Part shown: one piece after another, positions 38,476 through 49,902 of the stretch
Position numbering within the stretch: position 1 is the stretch's first letter
Layout of the letters: the number at the start of each line of letters is the position of its first letter
Translations under genes and position numbers: made by a program
From: Pipra filicauda
Lineage: Eukaryota; Chordata; Aves; Passeriformes; Pipridae
Direction: 5' to 3'
NCBI RefSeq assembly: GCF_003945595.2
Contig: NW_024103696.1
Span: 248,001-312,000, forward strand
Length of the DNA stretch: 64,000 bases
The notes under the pieces: generated by a model
Seen by the model: only the letters and a program-made list of their open reading frames with translations
Told to the model about the DNA's origin: nothing
Database searches by the model: none

Positions 38476-41400
38476 TAGCCAGCCAGTCCTATAACAATGT
38501 TTTTCATTGCAAACATAGGTCTCTTAACTTGCTAAAAGGGAGCCGGGGCAAGCATTCAACAAAAAAATGTCTTTAGTCATGGACCAGATATAAGGGAGCC
38601 AGATAGCTGCTGGCTTTGGAGCAGTTTTGAGTCAAGAACATTTGTAGTATCCTTGGTATTCACACTCAAAGGCTTCTCTTAGAGCAAATATCTGCCTGAG
38701 CATGGAAAAGCAAGATCACATTTGCCTCTGAGATCTGTGCTCCGGTAGATTAAACCCATGAATGTTTAACCCACTCTTTTTAAAAAAAAGTAGAGGAACT
38801 TGAATTAAGCAAAACATCCAGTGGGATCCAGACAGAACGAATACCAGAAACCTCCTCAAATGTTTGTTAAGGTAGAGGAGAAAAGTAATTGTTCTATAAT
38901 TTCCTCAACTCCTGAAAAAAGCACTCTCTGCTTCTGTTCTTCTTTTGTAGGAGATCTTTAAACACGTGCAACTACAAGAGAGAATTGATGAAAACTCCAC
39001 GAATCCAAGTCAGTATTTCTGTGGGGTTTATAAGAAATGCTTGGACACTGGAGTGACAGTTAACGTTCCCTTTTGAAGAAACATGTCAACTGCTCCATGG
39101 TTGTCCTGTCCGCGGTTGTTCCTCCTTGTCTCTCATCAGAAAATAATTTGTACTCTCTTGTGAAAGTAATGAAAATCTTTCCTCTTTTGCTGCCATCTCT
39201 TTTCCTGCTGGATTGATGGGTGTTACAGACACTACTGATGTACTGTCTGAGGCTAAAACTCAATAACAAGCTGAAATCATATTTAAGGAAATGAGTCAAT
39301 ATGTAAAACAGGAAGGAAACACACTGAATTAAACCTAGAAAACTACATAGCATAGTGTAGTGCAGGGGTTTAATACCTTTGTACTGTGAAACTGGGGAAA
39401 TGAACTTTCAGGTTCAATGTCTGTGGTGGGCGGTGTTTCTACTCTCTCTAGTCAAAATACATTAATTACAGAAGGATCAAATTGGCATAAAGGAATTGCT
39501 CTCAATGAAGTAACACAAATTAAAGCATGGTGGAAAGAAAGCCTGGTGAAAACTGTCCTGAAGGCTGGAGGAGACAGGGAAAGGGAAGATGAAATCAGTA
39601 CCAAAAGAGTGAAATGCCAATCCCACTCAAGGATCATGTGGCTCGAGGAATATGGGGAAAGGGAAAGGAGTTTGACTCTGTGCTGGAAATTTTCACCTGA
39701 AGGTAAAAAAAGGGAATAGTGTGTCCTGGAGGGTTTTAAAGAAAAATTCGTGCTCAGCCTATTGCCCAAGTGGTGCAGTGCTGCCTGTAAATATTGAAAC
39801 ATAACTTTACCGAATGGGCTGGCTGAAATGCTACAACCCAAGCACCGTGAGAAATGTATTTGTCAACACATTGAGGAGAGTGGGGGGGTTGGGTGGAAAG
39901 CAAGCCAAATTAACGACAACTGCCAAAAAAGTAGAGCAAAAAAGGTATACTTTCCCTTGTGTATCAGAAGCTGACTTTGTGCCAGGCTCTGTCAGGAAGT
40001 GAAGGGAAAGACGCTCAGAGGCTGCCAAGTCCCCAAACAGGTCTTCATTTCCTGCTCTTAGTATTTTGCTACATTTGTATTTGGTCAAGAGTAAGGGGAT
40101 GATGATAAGGATAGATCCATTATTTTGTGGAGCAAGGTGGAAAGACAGGACTGCCAGAAAAATCCCTTAATTTGGATTTGTGGCCTTGAGGCCACTTTGT
40201 CTTCTTATGGTCCCAGAACAAGCCATGGGAGCTGAGGGAAACTTCACTGCACTTCATGCCCCAGGGATACCTTCCACGCAGGGCTTAAAGAAAGCCTGGA
40301 AGACTATAAACAAGTTTTTGAATGCACCAGGAGCTGGCTTTTATTCTCTCTGGTTTGCATATTGTGAAACTGGAGCACTGAAAAGTTGATTTTCAGAGTT
40401 TCCTACTGCTCGACACCTACATGAAAGGTCAGCATTTGCTCAGGAGGAACCAAGGACGACTGCTCTTTCTCATAACTTTGAACAGAAGCCACTTCTTTGC
40501 TAAATTTGCTAGCATGCAAATGCTGGTGAAAGTCAGCACTGCAGTTGACTAAATCAGAGTTTGCAATCTGTTCTTTCAGCACTAGATAGAGCCTCTTGTT
40601 ATCACTGTGGTTTTACCCTCCCTAATGACTAATGCACTAGGAATAAATCAGTGACATGCAAACTGGCATGTTTTTCAGCAAGCACAATCGTCCATGAAAT
40701 TTCTATAATTTTTCTCCTTCTCCCCATCCTGCCCACTTAACAGCATTTTTCTTTCCCTAGGAAACCGACCCTTACTGTGGGGAGTCATTTACAGTGCTGG
40801 CAAATGACTCAAAAAAAGCATTATGAACAGAGATGTCTCAAAAGGCCAGTTTCTGGCACCACACCACTTGGGCAATGGGCTGAGCAGGAATTTGTATTTA
40901 AAGGCTTGGTCTATGAATAGGGGACTTGGTTGCTGGTGATACCTCTGGGCAGAGAAGAAACAGTGTTTCTGTGGTCCATTATCATGCCATAATTATCCCA
41001 GATATAAATGAAGAGCTGGAGTCACAGCCATTGAAACGGAGTCAGTGACAGGGAATTTCACCTGGCATATCTGGTAATATTTTGGAACCAGTGATCCAAA
41101 TTCAAGCACACAAACTGCCATGTATTTATTGCATAAACATATATATATTTTGGACAGCTGCAATATGGTGTGTACTCCTGCTGTTCTTTTGACACTATTA
41201 GCTCAGTAAAACTACTAATTGAACTTGTAGTGCTGAAAATACTACAGCCATATGTGTAACTGCAGTGTGTACTTCATAAATGAGATGATGCCACCATGAA
41301 CTGTGAAAATAATGCAGCTGTATAAAATTAGAGTGATGAATGTGCATTGGCATGCAGTTCTACTGTGCAAGCCAATGCTGGTACCAAACTGTTCCCTCAA

Positions 41401-44400
41401 AAACGCGGGCGTTTAAACACGCTTTATAGGGCAGCAATTGCTTACTCTGCACTTAGTTTCTGTGTGGAATACAAGGCTGGTATTTTTTTTTCCTTCCATC
41501 CAAATTTTTCTACTTTGATGACATTTCTCTTATGATGGCCGACCTCCAAGCTAGGTGGGCTTTGGTTCAGTTTTGGAGAAAACCACCCATTCTGGTCTGT
41601 GACCTGCTGCTGTGGTCCAGGAGCCCCCAGGTGGAGGGAAGTTGAGAAATGGGACAAAGCAAAGTATGACAGTGGGGGATTTTGTCTTTTCTGCATTGCT
41701 CTTCTAAGGACAGAGAAAATCCTCAACCATCACAGGCCATCTACATACAGCTCCTTAAACAAAGAACAAACTAGAACAAGGGACAAAGACCTAGAGTTGA
41801 AAGTGGAAAAACAAGGAACATAATTACGGTCAAATGACACCCAAGAGACAGAGGTTTGGGAGTGAATCCTGATGACTCACAGAGGAGGGAGAGGACAGAG
41901 GACGAGGAAGCAAAGACCGTGATTGCTATCAGCTTCTGGAGGGAACTTCCCAGGCACATCCCAGGCTATCACATGGTGATCCGAGGGAAGAGGCCAGGAG
42001 AGATGAGGGCTGCTTAGTGAGTGAAACATCTCTTCTTTGCGGTCACAGGGAAACCTGGCCAGACTGCCAGGACATTATCTAGAGAAGACAATGGTGATGA
42101 GAGCAAATGAAACAGGTTTGTGGTTGTGGTTGTTCTTTTTTTTTTCATAAAGTAATCTGCAGCTGCTACAGTATTGCAACATTAAATATGAAGGTTTAGA
42201 AGCAATTAAATCTCTGGCCAGTGTGACTACACTGATGGATGATTCCTGAAAGAGGCACACTCGGGATAAGGATAGTTAAGCTATCAGCAGATAAACAGAG
42301 ATTTTCCAGCTTCCACATGCAGAGCAATCGCTGCAGGCAAGGGTGCATCACTGGGGGGTGACTGCCACTGTTTATCGATCTTGATAAGCATTCAGAAACC
42401 TCTGTGAACAAATAGCAGCCATGGCTCTTATCACCAGGACCATAAACCGAGACTCTCCCTCTAATACTACTCAACAAAAAACCCCAAACCCCTACATCCC
42501 AGAAGCAATTAGCAGCATGTGGGAGATCTGTAGAAAATACTGGTGAGTCCATATGCAGAGCCCTATGCCACAGCACACTTTTCTTACCTCAGCTTACCAG
42601 TGGTTGAATGAAATGAGGTGGTGCACTACATGTATTTAGCAGAAAAAGATCACATCTCACAGTCAGTCAGAGTAACCTTGCTCTTTAAATAGTCACTATT
42701 TAAAATTTCATTTTTCATGCCGTGGCAACTCCATTGCAACCCCCCCCACACCAATGCCTTAAAATATGGCATCCACAAGAACCAACCTGCTGGTGAGGCT
42801 GTGATGGTGCTTCGGCTGCAGACATGACTACATAGCATCAGCTCCAAAGAGAGGTTTGTCATACTGCCATCAGCACTTTCCTGTTATATGGGATGTCTGG
42901 ACAGGTAGGACTCTGGCATTAGACTCTGGCAAGCCGCAACCTGCAACTGCAGCTTTTTTCAGAACTCAAAAATAATTCAATGTGAGGCAAGGATTCGCTG
43001 CGCTGAGAGACCAGAAACGGGTTCCCTTCTCACCTTTGATTTGTAGCTTGGTCCTCGTTGTCCATTTGAGCACTTCCCCCAAAGCTACTTGGCAGTTTCC
43101 TGCAGCACCATCACACGTCAGAAAAGTTTTCCTCTTAAATTAAAGGACAGGGCAAGCTGGCTGTGGCTGGATCTGGATAGAGCAGGATGCTATTATTTAG
43201 AACACGACAAGAATGAGAAAGGTGGTTATGAATGTTCAGGCCAAAGAATATACTTCATAGCAGCAGGGAAGGAATTATGGGGCATGAGGTGAAAAGAAAA
43301 GAATAAAATGCTAGCATTGAGAACTATGCTGCCTGATCTGACTTTGATAAAGTCATAGCGAACAAGACTGAAACTACCTGGGCCAATGAGTCTCCTGTGG
43401 AGAGCAGACTGATTTGCTTAAGACAGCTATCATGGGTAGGAAATGTGACATCCCAAGCAGGGGAGGGGTTTGGTGAAGTTGGTCTCTCTCTCATGGCTCT
43501 GTTCAGGCATTTGCCTAAAAGATACTGCTACCGAGTTCAGAGCCTGTAGACCACTGGATTTGTCCACTCCTACTATAGTGGGGTAGAGAATCTGTCTTCT
43601 CTCATCTGTTGCTAGCAACATTGGATAAAAATGCATTCAAGAGAAAGCAACACCCTTCTGACTTTAAGCTGTAATTGAGCTCTGTCACACATAGCTGAAT
43701 CATGCTTTGAAAAACTCTGCCTATACAAATATTTTCTTCATGTTCATTTTCCACATTTTCCTTTAGGCACCAGCATCACAGAATTTTGAATAGTCTGCAG
43801 TATACTATATACTATATTATATATGAGGATATTAGCCAATAATATCCTTATTCAGTAGAAAGATTGGGCACACGTGACCTAAGCACGGAGATATATTGCT
43901 GTTACTTCTCCCACAGAGGATCTTTCCCTGTGTTGATCCATGTCCCCTTAGCTGAGCCCCTACTCTTGAGTCAGTGGTGAGCAGCTGGGGAGGGACTTCC
44001 AGAAGAGAGTAGTTATATCTCTCCCATTGGAGACAAAGGCTTTTCTTTGTTATAAATTGGGAAGATGATGATGAAAGGAAACCTTAGCGGAAAAAAGAAT
44101 AAGACAAAAGAGCCTCAGAGGTCTGTAAAGCATTGTAGAGCTATGTCAGAATGGGTTTAAAAAAGACTGAAAGAAAGAAATTAGTAGAAAATTAAGCAAT
44201 GGAGAGGTCAGACTTGCAGGTAAGGTGAAAACAGCAGCATAGCATTTAAAGGAAGAGAGACAGGAAGGGAATAAGCCATGGGAAAAACTAAAACTAGAAA
44301 TAGTTGGAAGGGAATTAAAATGTTAGAGGGAGAGCATGAAGAAAGCCATGCAATATTAGGGCTACCTTCTTGATTATTTTTCACTGGCAGCTGCTAAGGG

Positions 44401-46818
44401 TCCCATTGCTGCACATTCCCCTCCCTTCACAGAGAGCAGCCAAGCACTTCTCTTTGAGATGAATGTGCAAAACAGTTTTGAATGCTTCAGCTTTAAACAA
44501 AACACTCTCCAAAGCCCCCTTCTGCCTTGGGCAGCTTCCCCCCAAGCCTCCCTGGTGGAAACCTGGCAACTTTGTAGGCTGTCATGAGCTCCTTTTGCAG
44601 ATTGGTCCATTATTAATACTGAAATATGAATACTGGTATGAAAAAAGTGAGAATCAGGCTAAATTTCCTTGCAAAAAGGAGAGATGTAATCTACTCCCTC
44701 CTCCGTGTCTCTCCTTACATGCCTTGTGCTCACTCCTTGCAGACAGGTGGGTGGAGATGTCAGCTCTAACAGGTGTAGAACTGCTTTATGGGACCCTCAA
44801 ATCCTGTTGCAGTCAATGGAAATTCTGCCAGTCACTTTGATGGGACTTGGAGTGGCCCTGCAAGGCTCACACCCCTGAAACTCACACCAACCCCTACCCA
44901 TTGGCCTCTTCAGAGAATCTGATCGGCTGAGTGATTTACTCAGTGGGAAAGTTGTGAAGCTGAGAAACAGCCTTTAGTACTTTTAATTCTTCCCGTGAGT
45001 AAAGGGAGGCCTTTTCCAAGCCTGAAAAAGTGTATAAAAGAAAAGCCTTTCTCACAGGTAATTTTTTATCAGTCCAAGCAGTGACATAGTAAATTTTTCA
45101 AAAGCTTGCTAGCGATTTAAGGGCGTAATCCCATCTGACTTCAGAAATGAGACTTAGACAGGTTTTTGCCCTTGAGCCACATCTCTAAGGACGTCTGTGC
45201 TCCTTTAAGGAAGAGGTGAAAATGGGGTTCTAAGCAACTCTTTTTGAATCAGAGGCATGTATAAGAGCTGACATGCCACAGGACTGATATTTGACATATG
45301 GATCTAGGCAAGTCGTGCAGCCCAAAGGATCTGAACTGGAAACCTCTGCACTTATTTTCAGGCAGCAATTTATATGAGATCTAAGTGGCACTGTGCTAGA
45401 GAACATGAACACCCTTGACTGGAGCTCTAGGAGAGTGAGTGTTAATGAAGTGCATCTATGAATTTAATAATAAGCTTATTCTCTCAGACCATATACAGGT
45501 TGTTTGGAAAAACATATACTAACTGAATGAGTCTGAAAAAAAACAGAGTGTTTTAAAGCTTTCCCATTGTGGTGGTAGAACCAATGAAGCTCTGCCATGT
45601 TGATGGAGGCCACAGCGGTAGGACCACTACTAGCGAGGGCTTCTGCACTGCTGCAGTCACAATGGCTTTCTAGCTGGTGAGATCTGAAACGCTCTCAGAA
45701 TCATCTTGTATTCAGCAGGGTAGGAGGCAGAAAGCCCATAAGGACATACAGCAGCAACTGTAGTCTGCCACACTCTGGACACGGTGACATAGGTTTGAAT
45801 GTCGCTGCCTTGGCAGGTCTGTCCTGAAGACATTTGCTTGCATGAATAAATTAGACACAGCTGAAATCCCCCAAGCTTCTTCCAGGGGTGCAAGGGCTGC
45901 AGGATGAGGCCCTGAAGGAAAGGCTGTGCAAGGATAGCCTCAGAGCAGTTTGACCAGGCACCTCTGGCAGCGACAGCATTATTTTTTAAAATTGCTACCA
46001 GAAATGCAATCTCTCTGTGAGACATAGATAGGATGCTCTCGTTTTCAGAAGCTCCAATAAAAACCTCCATATTTATTTCATATATTCATGTACTTAACTA
46101 GCCATACTGTCTATCCCAGGAAATCCATGGGATTTCCCAAAGAGCTTTGTTACTTAATTCATTGTAAATGGTGCAGAATCTGCAGATGGAGTGTTAATTA
46201 TAAGTGATCTAATTTTCAGGAAGTGTCAGGATAAAGTGCAGTCACTGCCATGCTAGCACTCAGCACGTAAATATCCCGGTGTGCTCATTTTTCTATGCAT
46301 GCTTCAGATTTGACACTGAAATTCCAACCTTTGGTCCTTATCCTGTTAGCACAATGTGAGTAAAGTTATTTAGCTGAGGATGCTTCAGTGCTTCTCCTGC
46401 AGGTAAGAGCTGGCAAGATCAGCCAGTGGTTTGCAAATATGTAGTGTAAACAAATCAAGAGAACAAGTCTGCATAAACATAGAGATTTATACACCTCACT
46501 TTATTTTCTCTGCTAAAGTACATGATGATGGGAACTGTCTTGCTAATTGTTGGACTTTTGTTTTTGAACACGGGCAGGGTGTTCTGCCTGTGATAACCAT
46601 AGGGTTTATAACTCCAATCATGGGGTGTACAGCACCCTGAACTTGGTGGCTGTTTCGTCCTAATGAACTATATTTAGAGTGTTTACACAGTGTGCATTCA
46701 TCTTCTCAAGGTCTGTAACATGAACTGTGGACTCTTACTGCCCTAAGGGTAATATATATGGTGCTTCTGCTAGGCTAGAGAAAATAACCTTTCTCCTACT
46801 CAGTTCGCTTTAATTAAT
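38476..46818. other. Long non-coding stretch, no gene recognised
   Basis: Unique-looking DNA with low CpG. Local oddities are an AT-only palindromic patch near 43796-43855 (GGATATTA and TAATATCC arms around a CCAAT box) and T/A homopolymers (42129-42145). The sequence near 44805-44860 (CAGTCAATGG, TTTGATGGGACTTGG) resembles words seen in old amniote repeats, too weakly to call. Frames of up to 137 codons show no motif. Confidence 0.42.
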
Positions 46819-47114
46819 GTTAGAGTTGAGTTGCACCACTTTTTTTTTTTTTGGCATACTCTGGGGCATGTTGAGACCTTAAGCTTTTGGTTAACATTTT
46901 CTGTGCCAGATGAATACCTCAGTCTGATTCTGGAGGGATGTCTCTGGATGTTCAGCTCTTTCTATGAATTTTTTTTCCACAACAGCTTCTTGTGAAAGAC
47001 ATAATGACATTGCATGCATAGAGCTAGATTTTCCAAATAATGTTATCACTGCCTGGTTGTAGTTTCCTTTCCAAAGTGCAATAGCCAAGAAAAGTGGTGC
47101 AACTCAACTCTGAC
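46819..47114. repeat. 296-bp fold-back unit with 25-bp inverted ends (MITE-like)
   Basis: The left end (46819-46843) and the reverse complement of the right end (47090-47114) match at 24 of 25 positions. The shared core is AGAGTTGAGTTGCACCAC followed by T's. Just inside, TTGGC occurs in both arms after a T12 run on the left. The middle of about 245 bp shows only weak arm-to-arm similarity. Size and inverted ends resemble a non-autonomous DNA transposon (MITE). I found no clear target-site duplication (left flank TTAATTAAT, right flank TTCTGTG), and the terminal sequence matches no family I know. Alternatives are an old palindromic amniote repeat or a transcribed hairpin. The inverted repeat itself is certain; the class is not. 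Confidence 0.6.
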
Positions 47115-48637
47115 TTCTGTGAAAAACACCTATATTCAGCTAAGTTATAAACCCTTGGAAAATCACAGTTTACACACACCTGGCAGAGGCTTTCTAAGTT
47201 TGGCTGTTAATCTCTTTGATGTTTCAGTCTGTGGAGGCCTTGCTCTGATCTATGGCTGCAGGGACTGAGAGGGAGGTTTCTGGCAAGGCTCTTCTTGGTG
47301 CCTTCTGGTACAACCATGGAGAATTGTGCTCTCTGTCATTGACCTCCTGACCCCAAAAGATGAGGAAGAAGGGTCCTGGCCTTTATTTGTGGAGTTGGCA
47401 TAAATAGGTGGACTAAAACAGCCTAGAGAGAGAGACTTGAACTGGGGACTTGGAGTGGAGAAGATACTTGGCCTCACTGTAAGAAACCTGGCGTGCGACT
47501 TTGGGTGGCAAATTGAGGCTGGAAACTGCTGGGATGAAATGTGGGCAACAGTTGGGCAAGAAAAACTTGGGAGGTTGTGCTGAAGAGTGGAAACTGGCCT
47601 ATCAGGGCTGGAGACCAGGGATGAGGGAACAGGGAGCCTGGGACCTGGAGCGTGGGTGGTGGCACATGGGGAGGTAACAGGGTAGGTTGGCAGTGGGGAG
47701 CAGGATGATGAGATTGTGCTTCTGAGAACCCATGTAACTGAAGAGGAGCCCAGGATGCTCTGAAAAGCAGCATGCACTCATGTAATTTAAGTGTGGGATT
47801 ATGTCAGGAGGGACTTGCAGTCACCCTTAGTTTGGGTGTCTTCTAATTTTGAATACTTACATTTGCAAACTCAGTTTTCTCTTTAATGGAGCTATTTGTC
47901 AATGATAGGACTACCTGTTTCTCTGTAGGGAGCTGGCGCCAAAAGGCTATCATGGTGCTCTAGTATGCAAGTCCTGAACAGTGTTGCATTTAGTAAATTA
48001 TGATGAAACATCTCCATGTCATTTATTTGTGGTGCTGTTTGTATATGAGGACTGTAATTCTCTTAAACCTCATCTACTTCAGAGTAGTGAATTAACATGG
48101 ATGATTGAGGGGCTGTCTAACTAATGGACTTTCAATACAGTTAATGCCCAGCAACAAATTCAACGTTTCTTTGGATAACGGAAGAGTTTAGTTTTTTTAA
48201 ATAATCAAGTTTTGGTAATTTAAATTCACTGGTGTCAGAAAGTTTTTCACATAGACTTTTTCTCTTTTGCTTAATATACAGCAAACTATTAATTTTTGAG
48301 AAGATACAGGCATGACTTGGTACAGTTACAAACAAAGATTTGATCAATATCAGTGTATTTTTCTAAATATCGCCTTGTGATAGGATAAGGGGAGATAAAA
48401 GCACAGCTCTGGAGATAATTGCCAGAGCTTATAAACACTCCTCCCCCCCACACCCCCCTTTCATTTCATGACAGCTGCAGCAGCAGAGACAATATCCAGG
48501 ACTGTACAGAGAGTGCTGGCTGTGGTAGCACCCCTGGTGTGTTTATGCAGCTCTCTGCACTAGCAGGAAATGATCAATGGTCAAAAATGTCAAAATCCAG
48601 CAGTAGACAGCTCTGAGTGGCCTGCTGTTGCTGACCA
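47115..48637. other. Non-coding stretch, no gene recognised
   Basis: Includes a purine-rich plus strand at 47.25-47.78 kb that leaves a 175-codon frame open on the minus strand (see rejected items), and C-rich runs near 48441-48461. No other feature. Confidence 0.45.
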
Positions 48638-48704
48638 TGCTTTGAGCTTGGGGTTGGACAGGAGGATCTCCAGAGGTCCCCTCCCACCTCAGCCATGCTG
48701 TACC
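48638..48704 (+). mobile_element. Short CR1 3'-end fragment
   Basis: Reads TTTGAGCTTGGGGTTGGAC, AGGATCTCCAGAGGTCCCCT and CCCACCTCAGCCATGCTGTA. This is the forward CR1 3' end (the usual form is GGGGTTGGACTGGATGATCT, CCAGAGGTCCCTTCCAACCT, CAACCATTCTGTG) with several substitutions. The terminal ATTCTGTG repeats are eroded. Too short to carry coding sequence. Confidence 0.8.
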
Positions 48705-49154
48705 AAGATGGGCCCAATGCCCATGTCAGGCACATCCACATAGGCTGCTCAGAGGCTGGTGGTGACATAGTGCCATAGGTGGGACCCTGGTTGGTGGGAT
48801 ACAGGGTTTATGGCTCCTCCAATGTGTCTTGCTGAGACTAGTCTGGGCCACCTTTTTGAGGGAAGCAAAGGGATGTGTCAGCAGATCCAGGTGCTCTCCA
48901 GGATTAGGAGCCTCAGGGTGCTGTTTGCACTGCCTATCTGTGGGCACTAAACTTCAATGAGGGAAGCATTTTCCCCTGTTTTATCTGTGGAGGGAGATTA
49001 GCCCAGGCAGAAGGAGACTCAGAGTATGGATTTCTGCTCTGAATCACCTCCAGGGACATTTTCCCTTTGGGTGTAAGGGCAGTCAGCTGATACTGAAGGA
49101 GCAATTTCCCTACATTTTGTGCTTCAAGATGTCAATGCACCTGAGATGTCAATG
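48705..49154. other. Non-coding gap between two CR1 fragments
   Basis: GC-richer unique-looking sequence. A 12-bp word (GATGTCAATGCA) occurs twice with an 18-bp period near 49128-49157, right at the 5' edge of the next CR1. Confidence 0.5.
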
Positions 49155-49552
49155 CAGGCTAAGAAAATGGGATTTGTTCAGCCTGGAAAAAAGAAGGCTT
49201 CAGGGTGACCCAACTATGGCCTTCCTGTACCTGAAGGGACCCTACAAGAAAGATGGAGAGGGACTTTTTACAAGAGCATGTAGTGACAGAATAAGGGAGA
49301 ATGGCTTCAAACAGAAAGAGAGTAGGCTTAGATTAGACATTAGGAGCAAGTTCTTTGCTGCAAGGTTGGTGAGGCACAGAAACAAGCTGTCCAGAGAAGT
49401 TGTGGATGCCCCTGGAAGTGTTCAAGGCCAGGTTGGATGGAGCTCTGAGCAACCTGGTCTAGTGAAAGATGTCCCTGCCCTTGGCAGGTGGTTGAAACTA
49501 GATGATCTTTAAGGTCCCTTCCAACCCAAGCCATTCTATGGTTCTATGATTC
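49155..49552 (+). mobile_element. CR1 LINE, 5'-truncated 3' end
   Basis: Forward CR1. The 131-codon frame ending at 49512 contains the ORF2 C-terminus: LRKWDLFSLEKRRLQGD, AFLYLKGPYKKDGEGLFTRA, CSDRIRENGF, LRLDIRSKFFAARLVRHRNK and REVVDAPGS. A frameshift follows in the GSVQGQVGWS part, where the family has a VFKARLD-like reading. The 3' end is textbook: TAAGGTCCCTTCCAACCC, then CCATTCTATGGTTCTATGAT. The better-kept frame suggests it is one of the younger copies here. The upstream RT and endonuclease are absent. Confidence 0.94.
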
Positions 49553-49789
49553 ATTTTTAAGGTTATAGTTAATAGATAAGCATTTACAAATTATTGCTAT
49601 CAGGAGACAATTATTGGTCAAATTCCTATACCCAACCCAAGGACAAAAAGTGGTCTAAATTGCATACAGATGAATAGAGAATTTGTTGCTCTCCTGTGGT
49701 AAGCATATTGACCATCTTCTCCTGCTTGAAGCCTTTAATGTTAGCACAGGGGGGAAGGCTCTCCTCCTAACTAGAGGGTGATTCTGGTG

Positions 49790-49902
49790 TTTGGGTTTTT
49801 AATTGGGTTTTTTTTGTAGGTTTTTTGTTTGTTTCGTTCTCTTTTGGTTTATTTTTGTTGTTGTCGTTTTAGTTTTTTTCTTTTTTTCTTTTTTTTTTTT
49901 TT
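49790..49902 (+). repeat. Long T-rich low-complexity tract
   Basis: Over about 110 bp the plus strand is almost entirely T with interspersed G and a few C, ending in a run of 14 T before GAGACAGAGAGAC. It is a simple or degenerate (GTTT)n tract about 240 bp beyond the CR1 3' end. It is not a poly(A) tail of that CR1. Confidence 0.8.

Noticed and set aside
47250..47777. 175-codon minus-strand frame rich in Ser, Pro and Thr
   Set aside because: The plus strand is purine-rich here, which suppresses stops on the complement. A second overlapping 99-codon frame is open too. No domain or splice context was recognised.
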